From assembly GCF_018919205.1 (NCBI RefSeq), contig NZ_JAHLQN010000001.1:930001-994000 (forward strand): DNA of 64,000 bases. The letters are read 5' to 3'. Positions 9,061 to 17,397 of this stretch are shown here, in pieces (position 1 is the stretch's first letter; each line of letters opens with the position of its first letter). The notes under the pieces were generated by a model. The model did not search any database and was not told the DNA's origin. It saw only the letters and a program-made list of their open reading frames with translations. The DNA is from Dysosmobacter acutus. Lineage in GTDB: Bacteria; Bacillota; Clostridia; Oscillospirales; Oscillospiraceae. The translations under genes were made by a program, and so were the position numbers.

Positions 9061-11172
9061 ATGCGCAACAGAGAAGAAAAAGACCAATATGATCCTCTTG
9101 CCGACACGAAAGAGCTCTTAGGCGGCACAAGGGTGCCAAAAGGCGACCCGGAGTTTTCCCTTGAGGCGATTCTCTCGGAGTACGGAAAGGGGATTGTGCC
9201 TCCCGTCGCTGCGGAGGAAGAGCCGGAGGCCCGGCCTGAGCCGCCGCGCGGCGGAGAGCCTCCGCGGGAGGCTATTGTGGCCAAAGAGCCTGCTCCCGGG
9301 GACGGCCCTCCGGAGAAGACAAGCTTCCGGGAGGAAGGACTTCCGGCGAAGCCGGAGGAGCTGCCGCGCCCTCCCCGGCCCATCAGCATGGAGGAGATCG
9401 TGGGCAGCACGGTGGACTCCGTGCTGGCGGAGGAAGATGAGATTCTGGAGGAGCGGCCTCGGCGCAGGTTCCTCTTTTCCCGCCGGCCGGTGGAGGACAC
9501 GGAGGAGCTGCCGCCGCCCCCAGAACCTGAGCCGGAACCGGAACCCGAGCCGGAGGAACCGACCCTGGTGGAGGCCGCGGACGTATACCGCAGGCTCCGC
9601 CGCCGGAGCCACCGCCCCATCCCCGCCGCCACAGTGATCACGCTTATCCTGTGCACCCTGCTGGGGCTGGAGGCGGGGGGAGTGGAGATGCCCTTCTGGA
9701 CGGGGGACAATCTGCTCCGCGCCTTGGTACAGTTTGCCGCTGTGGCAGTGATCTGCGTGCTTGGCTGGGGTGTGTTCCGGGAGGGGTTTTACGCCCTGGG
9801 ACACCGCCGCTGTACGCCGGAGATAGTAGTGGGCCTGTCCTGCGTGGTGACTGCCCTGGACTGCATTACCCAGCCCTTTTTGGCCCAGCGCTGCGAGGCG
9901 GAGCCCTTTGCCGCCGCAGCCTGCGCCGCCATGGTGTTTGCCATGTGGGGGCAGGAGAAGGAGGCCTGCGGCCGCTATGACAGCTACCGCACCGCCGCCA
10001 TGGACCCGGACCCGCCTTATCTGGTGGCGGATACCTCCGACGGGGCCTGCAAGCAAAAAGGGGAAGTGACCGGCTTTTTCAACGACACGGAGCGGCCCAG
10101 CACGGTTTCCCGCCGCCAGTCCATTCTGCTGCCGGTGATCCTGACCGCCACGCTGGTATTTGCCGTGCTGGCGTCGGTGGGTCAGAAGCACGCTCAGGAT
10201 TTTCTCTGGTGCTGGTCGGCCATCCTCTGCGCCGGCGCCACCTTTACGCTTCCGCTGGCGGACAAGCTGGCCTATGCCAAGCTCTCCCGCCGGCTTCAGA
10301 AAAACGGCAGCGCCGTGGCCGGCTACGCCGGAGCGGAGCGGATCGGGAAAAAGCGGACCATGGTGGTGACGGACAGCGACCTGTTCCCGCCGGGAACAGT
10401 CAGTCTCAACGGCGTCAAGGTCTTCGGCGAGGAGATGCGCAAGGTGGTCTCCTACGCCGCCAGCCTGGCCCAGGCTTCGGGCAGCGGGCTGAGGCGCCTC
10501 TTTGACAGCCTCCTGTCAAGCGAGGGGGGGCGGATTGAGCAAATAGACGACTTCAGCTTTTATGAAGAGGGCGGCGTCTCCGCCACCATCCACGGCGAGA
10601 CGGCCCTCCTTGGATCCGCCTCCTTTATGCGGAAGATGGACGTGCGCCTGCCCGGCGGGCTGAATCTGAAGACCGGCGTCTACCTTGCCGTGGACCGGCA
10701 GCTGGTGGCGGTGTTTGCCGTTAAGTACCTGGTGTCGGAAAATGTGGAGTGGGCGCTGAGGGCTATGCGCCGCAGCCATCTGACGGCAATATTGTGCTCC
10801 CGGGACAGCAACATCAACCCGGCGCTTTTGAAGCGGAAGTTCGGCTCCTCCGCCAAGGTGGAGTATCCGCCGCTTTCCGACCGGCTGGCCCTTTCGGAAC
10901 AGGCGGACTACAAGGGGCGGCCCGCCGCGCTGGTGTTTCGGGAGGGGCTGATGCCCTATGTGGAGACGGTGGCCGGCAGCCGCCGCTACTGCAAGGCGGC
11001 CTCCCGCAGCTCCTTTTTGGCGCTGTTGGGCAGCGTGGCGGGGACGGTGCTCAGCTTTTATCTGAGCTTTGTGGGGGCCTACACCCTGCTCACGCCGCTG
11101 AACCTGCTGATTTTCCTGCTGCTGTGGCTGGTGCCCGCGTTTTTGCTCTCCGGATGGGTCAATCACTTCTGA
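9061..11172 (+). CDS. P-type-ATPase-like membrane protein lacking catalytic motifs
   Basis: About 703 residues. A soluble Pro/Glu-rich N-terminus (about 1-185) opens with DPLADTKELL and FSLEAILSEYG and contains a Glu-Pro repeat near 155-170. Two pairs of membrane helices follow, then a cytosolic part (about 405-640) and two closing helices. The cytosolic part aligns by eye with the phosphorylation/nucleotide region of P1B ATPases: GVSATIHGETALLGSASFM matches the usual GxGV...G...LLGN stretch, and DRQLVAVFAV the following strand. But DKTGT is replaced by TDSDLFPPGT, the hinge GDGxND is absent, and the actuator TGE loop is missing. It is therefore probably a non-pumping pseudo-ATPase. Start ATG 9061 follows a TTG at 9058. 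The gene lies 32 bases after rlmB. Confidence 0.7.
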   Translation: MRNREEKDQYDPLADTKELLGGTRVPKGDPEFSLEAILSEYGKGIVPPVAAEEEPEARPEPPRGGEPPREAIVAKEPAPGDGPPEKTSFREEGLPAKPEELPRPPRPISMEEIVGSTVDSVLAEEDEILEERPRRRFLFSRRPVEDTEELPPPPEPEPEPEPEPEEPTLVEAADVYRRLRRRSHRPIPAATVITLILCTLLGLEAGGVEMPFWTGDNLLRALVQFAAVAVICVLGWGVFREGFYALGHRRCTPEIVVGLSCVVTALDCITQPFLAQRCEAEPFAAAACAAMVFAMWGQEKEACGRYDSYRTAAMDPDPPYLVADTSDGACKQKGEVTGFFNDTERPSTVSRRQSILLPVILTATLVFAVLASVGQKHAQDFLWCWSAILCAGATFTLPLADKLAYAKLSRRLQKNGSAVAGYAGAERIGKKRTMVVTDSDLFPPGTVSLNGVKVFGEEMRKVVSYAASLAQASGSGLRRLFDSLLSSEGGRIEQIDDFSFYEEGGVSATIHGETALLGSASFMRKMDVRLPGGLNLKTGVYLAVDRQLVAVFAVKYLVSENVEWALRAMRRSHLTAILCSRDSNINPALLKRKFGSSAKVEYPPLSDRLALSEQADYKGRPAALVFREGLMPYVETVAGSRRYCKAASRSSFLALLGSVAGTVLSFYLSFVGAYTLLTPLNLLIFLLLWLVPAFLLSGWVNHF

Positions 11173-11178
11173 TGGAAC

Positions 11179-11221
11179 GCCCCGCCTTTTGCGTCTACGT
11201 GCACAAAAGGCGGGGATTTTC
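11179..11221 (+). terminator. Terminator after the pseudo-P-type ATPase gene
   Basis: CCCCGCCTTTTG pairs with CAAAAGGCGGGG around a short loop and is followed by ATTTTCT. Confidence 0.75.
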
Positions 11222-11384
11222 TACGCGGGCGTAGAAAATGGTGATACTGCCAAACTTATAGTTGTATTGCTCCGGCAGTCGTTGTATAATTTATACATTA
11301 GGCAAGAATTCCGGAGGGAAACAGGGCGTGTGGGCGCCATGGTCCGGAATGTGCGACAGTCCAAACATAAGGAGTGGAAAGATC

Positions 11385-13460
11385 ATGAGCTATTCTGTAC
11401 AAAACATCCGCAACGTCTGTCTGCTGGGACACGGTGGGAGCGGAAAGACCGCCCTGGCGGAGAGCCTGCTTTATATGACCGGTGCCATTGACCGGATGGG
11501 CAAGGCTGTCGACGGCAATACCGTCTGCGACTATGATCCGGAAGAGGTCAAGCGCCAGATTTCCATTTCCGCTGCGGTGGCCCCGCTGGAGTACAAGGGC
11601 TGTAGGATCAACGTCCTGGACACCCCGGGCGGCTTTGATTTTGCCGGCGAGGTGATGGAGGCGCTGCGGGCGGCCGACGCGGCCATCATTGTCTGCTCTG
11701 CCAAGGACGGCATCAGCGTGGGTCTGGAGAAGGCCTGGAAGTACTGCGAAGAGCGCAATATGCCGCGCTTTATCTATATCTCCAAAACCGATGAGGACAA
11801 CAGCGACTACAACGCCACCTTTGACGCGCTGCGCCAGCGGTTTGGCAACAAGATCGCGCCTGTGATCGTGCCCATCTGGGATGAGGACAAACGGGTCACC
11901 GGCATCATCGACGTGGTCAACAAGCGCGCCTACGAGATGCAGAACCTTAAGCGTGTGGAGATCGACATTCCCGAGGGCAAGGGAGATGTCATTGAGGAGT
12001 TCAACAACGCCCTGAAGGAGTCTGTGGCCGAGACCAGCGAGGAGTTCATGGACAAATTCTTCGGCGGCGAGGACTTCACCTATGCCGAGATGATTCAGGG
12101 CCTGCGCCAGGGCGTCCGGGAGCTGAGCATGTTCCCTGTGCTGTGCGGCTCCGCCGTCAACTGCATGGGTTCTCTGATGCTGATGGATTATATTGTGGAC
12201 CTGCTGCCCAACCCCATGGAGGGCAACTACCACAAGGCCACCCGCCAGGACGGCGAGACCGAGGAGTTTGTGGTCTCCCCCGGCGGCGTGCCCACGGCCT
12301 TTGTGTTCAAGACCGTCTCGGACCAGTACGGCAAGTACTCCTTCGTCAAGGTGCTCTCGGGCACGGTGACGGCGGATGTGAGCTTGGTCAACTCCCGCAC
12401 CGGCGCCAATGAAAAGCTGGGCCGGCTGTATGTGATGCGGGGTAAGAAGGCCACCGAGGTCAAGGAGCTCACCTGCGGCGACATCGGCGCCATCGGCAAG
12501 ATGGATAAGGTCAAGACCGGCGATACCCTCTGCGATCCCCGGAAGGTGGTGGCGCTCAAGGGGATTCCCTTTGCAGAGCCCTGCTACTCCGTGGCCATCG
12601 TACCCAAGACCCGGGGCCAGGAGGATAAGATCGCCCAGGGTCTGACCCGCCTGAACGAGGAAGACCCCACCTTCACCGTGACCAACAACGCCGAGACCCA
12701 CCAGATGGTGGTCTCCGGCGCGGGCGATATGCAGATCGACGTGCTGGTCAGCAAGCTGAAGAGCCGCTTCAATGTGGAAGCAGAGCTCAAGCCCACCCGG
12801 GTGCCCTATCGTGAGAAAATCCGCAAGACCGTCCAGAAGCAGGGCCGCCACAAGAAGCAGACCGGCGGCAGCGGTCAGTTCGGCGATGTGTGGGTCCGCT
12901 TTGAACCCTGCGAGGAGGCCGAGGACCTGATCTTTGCCGAGGAGGTGTTCGGCGGCAGCGTGCCCAGAAACTTTTTCCCCGCCGTGGAAAAGGGACTGCG
13001 GGAGGCCCGCATCCACGGGCCTCTGGCCGGATACCCGGTGGTGAATCTGAAGGCGGTGCTCTACGATGGGTCTTACCACCCTGTGGACTCCTCCGAAATC
13101 GCGTTCAAGACCGCCGCGCAGCTGGCCTACAAGGCCGCGCTGCCTGAGGCCAACCCCGTGCTGCTGGAGCCGGTGGGCGAGCTGAAGGTCACGGTGCCCG
13201 ACAACTATATGGGCGACGTCATCGGCGACCTCAACAAGCGCCGCGGCCGCGTCATGGGCATGGACCCCACCGGGGACGGCGATCAGGTCATCACCGCCGA
13301 GGTGCCCATGGCCGAGATGGGCAGCTATGCCATCGATCTGCGGGCCATGACCCAGAGCCGGGGCAGTTTCACCTTCCACTTCGTGCGCTATGAGGATTGC
13401 CCTCCCGCCGCGCAGGAGAAGGCGATTGCAGAGGCCAAGGCGCTGGCGGAAGCGGAGTAA
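11385..13460 (+). CDS. EF-G-like translational GTPase (non-canonical EF-G paralogue)
   Basis: About 691 residues with the full EF-G domain order. The GTPase domain starts NVCLLGHGGSGKT, where true EF-G has GHIDAGKT; the G3 motif is DTPGGFDF instead of DTPGHVDF, and the G4 position reads SKTD instead of NKMD. Domains II-V follow, ending with the QSRGSFTFHF segment of domain V. These changes match the elongation-factor-G-like group found beside canonical FusA in many Firmicutes and Actinobacteria; its role is unsettled. Start ATG 11385 follows GGAG; upstream in-frame starts lack a ribosome site. Confidence 0.88.
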   Translation: MSYSVQNIRNVCLLGHGGSGKTALAESLLYMTGAIDRMGKAVDGNTVCDYDPEEVKRQISISAAVAPLEYKGCRINVLDTPGGFDFAGEVMEALRAADAAIIVCSAKDGISVGLEKAWKYCEERNMPRFIYISKTDEDNSDYNATFDALRQRFGNKIAPVIVPIWDEDKRVTGIIDVVNKRAYEMQNLKRVEIDIPEGKGDVIEEFNNALKESVAETSEEFMDKFFGGEDFTYAEMIQGLRQGVRELSMFPVLCGSAVNCMGSLMLMDYIVDLLPNPMEGNYHKATRQDGETEEFVVSPGGVPTAFVFKTVSDQYGKYSFVKVLSGTVTADVSLVNSRTGANEKLGRLYVMRGKKATEVKELTCGDIGAIGKMDKVKTGDTLCDPRKVVALKGIPFAEPCYSVAIVPKTRGQEDKIAQGLTRLNEEDPTFTVTNNAETHQMVVSGAGDMQIDVLVSKLKSRFNVEAELKPTRVPYREKIRKTVQKQGRHKKQTGGSGQFGDVWVRFEPCEEAEDLIFAEEVFGGSVPRNFFPAVEKGLREARIHGPLAGYPVVNLKAVLYDGSYHPVDSSEIAFKTAAQLAYKAALPEANPVLLEPVGELKVTVPDNYMGDVIGDLNKRRGRVMGMDPTGDGDQVITAEVPMAEMGSYAIDLRAMTQSRGSFTFHFVRYEDCPPAAQEKAIAEAKALAEAE

Positions 13461-13484
13461 ACCGCCGGATAAACGAAACATGCG

Positions 13485-13521
13485 GGGCGGTTCCGGATCA
13501 GCCGGAGCCGCCCTGTTTTTT
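13485..13521 (+). terminator. Terminator of the EF-G-like gene
   Basis: GGGCGGTTCCGG pairs with CCGGAGCCGCCC (one wobble) and is followed by TGTTTTTT. Confidence 0.85.
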
Positions 13522-13724
13522 CAGGTTTGATTTGACAAAAACCGGCAAATTGTGAAATTTCTTTGAACTTCTATTCTTGTTGCAAAAGCAACTGGATTTT
13601 TTGGGGGCCAACTGATATACTCAGACCATACCAAACAAGCCGCCGGAAAACCGGATGGCGGAAGATCAGTGATATAAGAATAGAAGAGCAGGACTTATTT
13701 TTAAAAATCAGGAGGATATGAGTT

Positions 13725-14267
13725 ATGAAGAAGTGGGTTTGCCCTGTTTGCGGCTATGTACATGAAGGCGATGTTCCCCCCGAGAAGTGCCCCCAGTGCG
13801 GCGTCCCCGGCGCCAAGTTCACCGAGCAGAAGGGTGAGATGAGCTGGGCTGCCGAGCACGTGGTGGGTGTTGCAAAAGACGTTCCCGAGGAGATCAAGGA
13901 GGGTCTGCGGGCCAACTTCAACGGCGAGTGCTCCGAGGTCGGTATGTATCTGGCCATGGCCCGTGTCGCTCACCGCGAGGGCTATCCTGAGATCGGCCTG
14001 TACTGGGAGAAGGCCGCCTATGAAGAGGCTGAGCACGCCGCCAAGTTTGCCGAGCTGTTAGGCGAGGTAGTCACCGACTCCACCAAGAAGAACCTGGAGA
14101 TGCGGGTCGAGGCTGAGAACGGCGCCACCATGGGTAAGTTCGAGCTGGCCAAGAAGGCCAAGGAGCTGAACCTGGATGCGATTCATGACACGGTTCATGA
14201 AATGGCAAGGGATGAGGCCCGACACGGCAAGGCCTTTGAGGGTCTGCTGGCTCGTTACTTCGGCTAA
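13725..14267 (+). CDS. Reverse rubrerythrin (rubredoxin domain first), peroxide reductase
   Basis: 180 residues. An N-terminal rubredoxin-type iron site (CPVCGYVH, then CPQCGVPG) precedes a ferritin-like di-iron domain with ligands in [27 protein letters not shown] and [15 protein letters not shown]. This order is inverted relative to classical rubrerythrin and matches the reverse rubrerythrins that reduce H2O2/O2 with NADH-derived electrons in anaerobes. A long leader carries TATACT at 13616-13621. The 3' end is the integration site of the mobile element: the last codons here are a second version of the sequence at 24088-24156, so the present C-terminus may be partly element-supplied. Confidence 0.92.
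   Translation: MKKWVCPVCGYVHEGDVPPEKCPQCGVPGAKFTEQKGEMSWAAEHVVGVAKDVPEEIKEGLRANFNGECSEVGMYLAMARVAHREGYPEIGLYWEKAAYEEAEHAAKFAELLGEVVTDSTKKNLEMRVEAENGATMGKFELAKKAKELNLDAIHDTVHEMARDEARHGKAFEGLLARYFG
14232..14249 (+). repeat. Left attachment-site copy (attL-like)
   Basis: GCCTTTGAGGGTCTGCTG, coding for AFEGLL in rubrerythrin, differs at one base from the right copy at 24118-24135. The strand-exchange point should lie inside the shared 11 bases GCCTTTGAGGG or just beyond. Confidence 0.65.
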
Positions 14268-14288
14268 TCAAAATACAGCATTTCCAAG

Positions 14289-14323
14289 GGGAAGCAGAAG
14301 CAATTCTGCTTCCTCTTTTTTTG
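14289..14323 (+). terminator. Terminator after rubrerythrin
   Basis: GGAAGCAGAA pairs with TTCTGCTTCC and is followed by TCTTTTTTT. It lies on the element side of the attachment site, so the element restores both the end of the gene and a terminator. Confidence 0.85.
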
Positions 14324-14340
14324 CCCGCCGCCGAGAGCCG

Positions 14341-14416
14341 TGCAACCTAATGTGCAACGCGCTTGTTTTTGCATGTGTGTAATCCTGCAAATGTGCAACT
14401 TCAAAATGTGCAACTC
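14341..14416. repeat. Cluster of ATGTGCAAC repeats near the left end of the element
   Basis: ATGTGCAAC occurs at 14350-14358, 14391-14399 and 14406-14414, with a further TGCAAC at 14341-14346. TGCAAC also occurs at 23931 and 23972 near the right end. Short direct repeats flanking an integrase-dependent att site are typical arm-type integrase binding sites. The rest of the roughly 450-base stretch before the next gene holds a bidirectional hairpin and promoters. Confidence 0.5.
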
Positions 14417-14607
14417 TATCATCAAGTGCTTACAGCACTCAATTTCATCTTAAACGGAATACGCCATCAACTTTTGACTACTTTCTATAACTTCGCGGTA
14501 TAAAACCTCAACATTGTAGTGTCCAGTAGTCACATAGAAGTCCTGCGGCGGCTCGCCTTAAAGCAACCGTATTTTCCGCTCCGCCGCCACCCATATTCTA
14601 CGGTTAA

Positions 14608-14636
14608 AAAGCCTCAAAAAAGAGGCTTTATTTTTC
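14608..14636. terminator. Bidirectional terminator hairpin in the left arm
   Basis: AAAGCCTC-AAAAAA-GAGGCTTT followed by ATTTTTC on the plus strand. On the minus strand the hairpin begins just after a strong minus-strand promoter (TTGGCA, 18 bases, TATAAT at 14644-14673). Confidence 0.7.
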
Positions 14637-14770
14637 TTTTATCATTATACCACGAGGCACAGTTATGTGCCAAGTATAAAATGGAAATTTGTTATACTTA
14701 AGTCAGAAAACAGGGGAACACAAAACCCCAACAAAAACAAAAAATAAATGATTAAAAGGAGATTACTACT

Positions 14771-15211
14771 ATGACTACCAACAAGAACACCATCCGTTAC
14801 ATCGACGAGACCACCGCCCAGGTTACCAAGGCTTTCCAGAAGAACTCTTCCATCTTCGGCACCGACGAATTCAAGCTCTGGCGTGAATACAAGGCCATGT
14901 TCCCCGAGGCTGTGATGGTAACCAAGACCATCAAGAAGAACCCCAACAAGCTGAACATCACCAAGAACATGACCTATGAAAACATGGCTGCTTTCATCCG
15001 CGAGCAGGACGATGCTGCCGAGGTTATGAAGGAGTTCCAGAAGCAGATCAACCTCTCTAAGGTCAAGGCTAACCCCTACCGTGCAGTTCTGGCATGGTTC
15101 AAGAAGAAGTATCCCGATGTCAATGACTACATGAACTACTTCGAGGAACTGGCTGCTAAGAAGTCCGCTGAAAACGATATGTTTGCCGTTCCCGCCGCCG
15201 CAAACTTCTAA
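14771..15211 (+). CDS. Unknown protein, paralogue 1 of a tandem pair
   Basis: 146 residues of unrecognised function. It aligns by eye with the next gene: FGTDEFKLW against YGTPENKLV, TYENMAAFI against TYANMEKHI, LSKVKANPYRAVLAWF against LSKAVASPYKFVADWF. It is basic, soluble and helix-rich. The strong AGGAG site, a TATACT box at 14693-14698 and favoured codons (AAC, AAG, ACC, ATC) suggest high expression. It is the first gene of a three-gene set with the paralogue and a 67-residue protein. Confidence 0.8.
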   Translation: MTTNKNTIRYIDETTAQVTKAFQKNSSIFGTDEFKLWREYKAMFPEAVMVTKTIKKNPNKLNITKNMTYENMAAFIREQDDAAEVMKEFQKQINLSKVKANPYRAVLAWFKKKYPDVNDYMNYFEELAAKKSAENDMFAVPAAANF

Positions 15212-15256
15212 TCCGCCAACAGATACGAATTTGAATTAAGAAAGGAATTTTAAATT

Positions 15257-15694
15257 ATGGCTACTAAGGGTTACAAGATCGACTTCACTAACAACACTCT
15301 GGTTATGAACTACAAGTTTCACTCCGCTTCTCAGGAATACGGCACTCCCGAAAACAAACTGGTCAAGAAAATTCTGAAAGACTTCCCCTCCCTGTCCGTC
15401 GTTGTCAAAGCTGGCCGTGAGGTCAAGACCCCCAGCAAGAACAAGCGTCTGACCTACGCCAACATGGAAAAGCACATCAAGGCTTACGACAATGCAGACG
15501 AGCTGCTGGAAGTGTTTGAAACCGTCAAGGCTCTGTCTAAGGCCGTTGCCAGCCCCTACAAGTTTGTTGCTGACTGGTTCGTTGAGCAGTTCCCCAGCTA
15601 CGACAAAGCCCCTACGTTCAAGGATGGCAAGCTGACCGTGCTGCCCGTTAAGGCACCCGACATCAAGGAATACAAAATCAAGAAGACCGCTTAA
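15257..15694 (+). CDS. Unknown protein, paralogue 2 of a tandem pair
   Basis: 145 residues. A diverged duplicate of the protein encoded just upstream, sharing the (F/Y)GT-x-E-x-KL start, a central basic stretch, TY-x-NM, D-x-A-x-E and LSK-x-x-A-x-PY-x-x-V-x-x-WF. Its C-terminus differs (LPVKAPDIKEYKIKK). No catalytic motif or membrane segment is seen. A nucleic-acid-binding or structural role is possible but only a guess from charge and expression signals. Confidence 0.8.
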   Translation: MATKGYKIDFTNNTLVMNYKFHSASQEYGTPENKLVKKILKDFPSLSVVVKAGREVKTPSKNKRLTYANMEKHIKAYDNADELLEVFETVKALSKAVASPYKFVADWFVEQFPSYDKAPTFKDGKLTVLPVKAPDIKEYKIKKTA

Positions 15695-15716
15695 CTAAGA
15701 AATGGAGGAAAAGAAA

Positions 15717-15920
15717 ATGACTACTACCAAGAGAGAAGCAAGAATTGCCGAGCTGGTGGAGCTGGCACAGGAATGGAACTGCACCTACATGGAGGCACTT
15801 CTGGAAATCTTGTATGAGTTCTACGAAACCGCCGGATTTGAGCGTGAGCGTCTGGATGCCGAGTTCGGCCCCATGTCTGATGATGAGCTGATGGAAGCCT
15901 ATCTGGTCACTTTCCCCTAA
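15717..15920 (+). CDS. Small unknown acidic protein
   Basis: 67 residues, acidic and helical (REARIAELVELAQEWNCTY, then SDDELMEAYLVTF). ATG 15717 is chosen over in-frame ATG 15702, because the GGAGG that would serve as ribosome site lies inside the longer version 8 bases before 15717. It follows the two paralogues at 22 bases and probably shares their transcript. Confidence 0.7.
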   Translation: MTTTKREARIAELVELAQEWNCTYMEALLEILYEFYETAGFERERLDAEFGPMSDDELMEAYLVTFP

Positions 15921-15944
15921 AACCGCCTCTAAAAGTGCCTGATT

Positions 15945-15973
15945 TTGATTTTTTAATTAAAAAATGTTATAAT
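15945..15973 (+). promoter_or_regulatory. Strong sigma-A promoter for the TAG-containing operon
   Basis: TTGATT, 17-base AT-rich spacer, perfect TATAAT. It lies upstream of the genes at 16101-17750 with about 120 bases of leader. Confidence 0.75.
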
Positions 15974-15989
15974 AATTATAGAAAAAGAG

Positions 15990-16073
15990 ATGAAAAGTCA
16001 CTTTTTAGAAGAATCCCCCCAAACGTCTTCCGCACAAATAGAAAGTATAGTTGGAAAACCTTTGGGGGCATGA
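15990..16073 (+). CDS. Possible 27-residue leader peptide
   Basis: An open frame beginning MKSHFLEESPQTSSAQ, preceded by AAAAAGAG, lies in the leader between the strong promoter and the first TAG-containing gene. Within it CCCCCAAA (16016-16023) can pair with TTTGGGGG (16061-16068). It could be a leader peptide, a structured leader, or chance. Confidence 0.3.
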   Translation: MKSHFLEESPQTSSAQIESIVGKPLGA

Positions 16074-16100
16074 AGAAGAAAGTCTGGCACGGAGTAAGAG

Positions 16101-16901
16101 ATGGAACAGTTAGAATGTAGATTCTATTCAAGATAGGAGATTGCCGAAGCCCTTTCGGTTAATCCAAAAGACAGCAAGCATTTTGCAGAAAAAGTGAAAG
16201 CCACTCTTGAGAAATGGGGGTATGAATACGACTACTCCAGAAGCGGAGTAGAGATCACAGGAAAGCCCGATCTACCAGAAGAGAAGTTGAAAGAAATTCT
16301 GATACGAAAGCTGAACCTTGATGTTCAGATCAACGCATACGACTTCGCCTGTTTCCTCTGCGCCTTTACCGACATCGGCAGTTTTGACAGTATGCCGTGG
16401 GACGAAAGAGCAATCCAAATGCAGTTGAAATACGATGTGGATGTCACAGACCGAACCTTGCGGAGCTGGTGCAAAAGGCTGATCGGCAGCGACATCATCC
16501 AGAAGTGTGGAAGAGAAACTTTCTGGAAAACACAGCGGTTCGGGAAAGAAAAATACCGCACGCCTGTTGCCGCCGATGATGATGAAATGGCGCAATACTT
16601 CCAGAAGAAAAGCGAGTATTTGGAGGTGGCAAGGCTGGCTGCCGAAGAAGCAGGAAAAACGGGAAAAGAAGCCGCCGCGTCCGCGTGGGATGCAACCTAC
16701 AAATCCCTCTGGCGTGAGTTCGGTTGCTGTTACTACGCTTGCAGAGGATTGTTGTTCAACGCCATCGGAGAAGACTACATCTTTGAAATCTACGAACTGG
16801 CGCAGGAGATTGCCGCCGCGCCTGTCAGCCTCCCTCCAGACGAAAGAAAGATTAACTCAAAGGAGGACTACCATGAAACATGGTTCAGGAGCAACTTATG
16901 A
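16101..16901 (+). CDS. Unknown, possibly DNA-binding protein with an in-frame TAG at codon 12
   Basis: 267 codons from ATG 16101 (GGAG 7 bases upstream) to TGA. Codon 12 is TAG (16134-16136): the frame reads YSR-TAG-EIAEALSVNPKDSKHFA. Without readthrough, translation could only begin at GTG 16194, which has no ribosome site and would discard the likely N-terminal DNA-binding helix region. A later part (RTLRSWCKRLI) also looks like a recognition helix, so a replication-initiator or regulator role is possible. Glutamine fits the TAG position best. The end overlaps the next gene by 29 bases. No other stop or frameshift occurs in the frame. Confidence 0.6.
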
Positions 16902-17322
16902 AGACCGCGTTTATGCCATGCTGAAACGCGACGGCTGGGCGAAATAGTTTGAACACCCAGGCATTTACGAAATCAGCATCGACGGCCAGACCGTCTATGT
17001 TGGAAAGAGCAAAAATATGCTCCGCCGTCTGGCGTAGCATTGGGTAGGTATCAAAACAGAAAGTGAGCGCAAATACCGCATACTTGCAGAGGCAAAACGG
17101 CACAGGCACGCAGTTGGCTTTTCTGTCCTGTATTATGCCGTAGAGCTGACCCCCAAGCTGATCGAAGAAGAGCTGGGAGAGAAAGAGGGCGAGTTCATCA
17201 GGGAGCTAAAGCCCGTCCTGAACACGCAGATACCCAAGGCCGACAACTGGCGCAGCTACGAAATCAATGAAATTGCAAGCACCATCACTCTGTCTGAGAT
17301 TTTGCAGTAGCAAAATACATGA
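16873..17322 (+). CDS. GIY-YIG-type nuclease-like protein with in-frame TAG codons
   Basis: From ATG 16873 (AGGAGG 6 bases upstream), the frame is open to TGA 17320-17322 except for TAG at codons 25 (16945-16947), 55 (17035-17037) and 146 (17308-17310; this last may be the true stop). The product shows a GIY-YIG core: GIY at 30-32, YVG at 42-44 after the normal 9-residue spacing, then GKSKNMLRR with the expected arginine, and a C-terminal half with EEELGEKEGEFI and KPVLNTQIP. Reading TAG as Gln gives LA-Q-HW, where many relatives have a polar residue before His. It could be a homing-type or element-maintenance nuclease, or a decayed gene. Confidence 0.6.
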
Positions 17323-17397
17323 ATCCAGATGGAGCAGATTTTACATAGATTGAGGGGGACTTCCCTTTGTAAATACCACCATGGAGGTTCATACAGT

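Noticed and set aside
14600-14673. Possible small RNA from a strong minus-strand promoter (TTGGCA, 18 bases, TATAAT)
   Set aside because: The hairpin lies almost at the predicted start, so the product would be only about 35 nt; without transcript data I do not list it as an RNA gene.
14519-14701. 60-codon frame in the left arm of the element
   Set aside because: It runs through a terminator hairpin and the promoter of the next gene and has no ribosome site.
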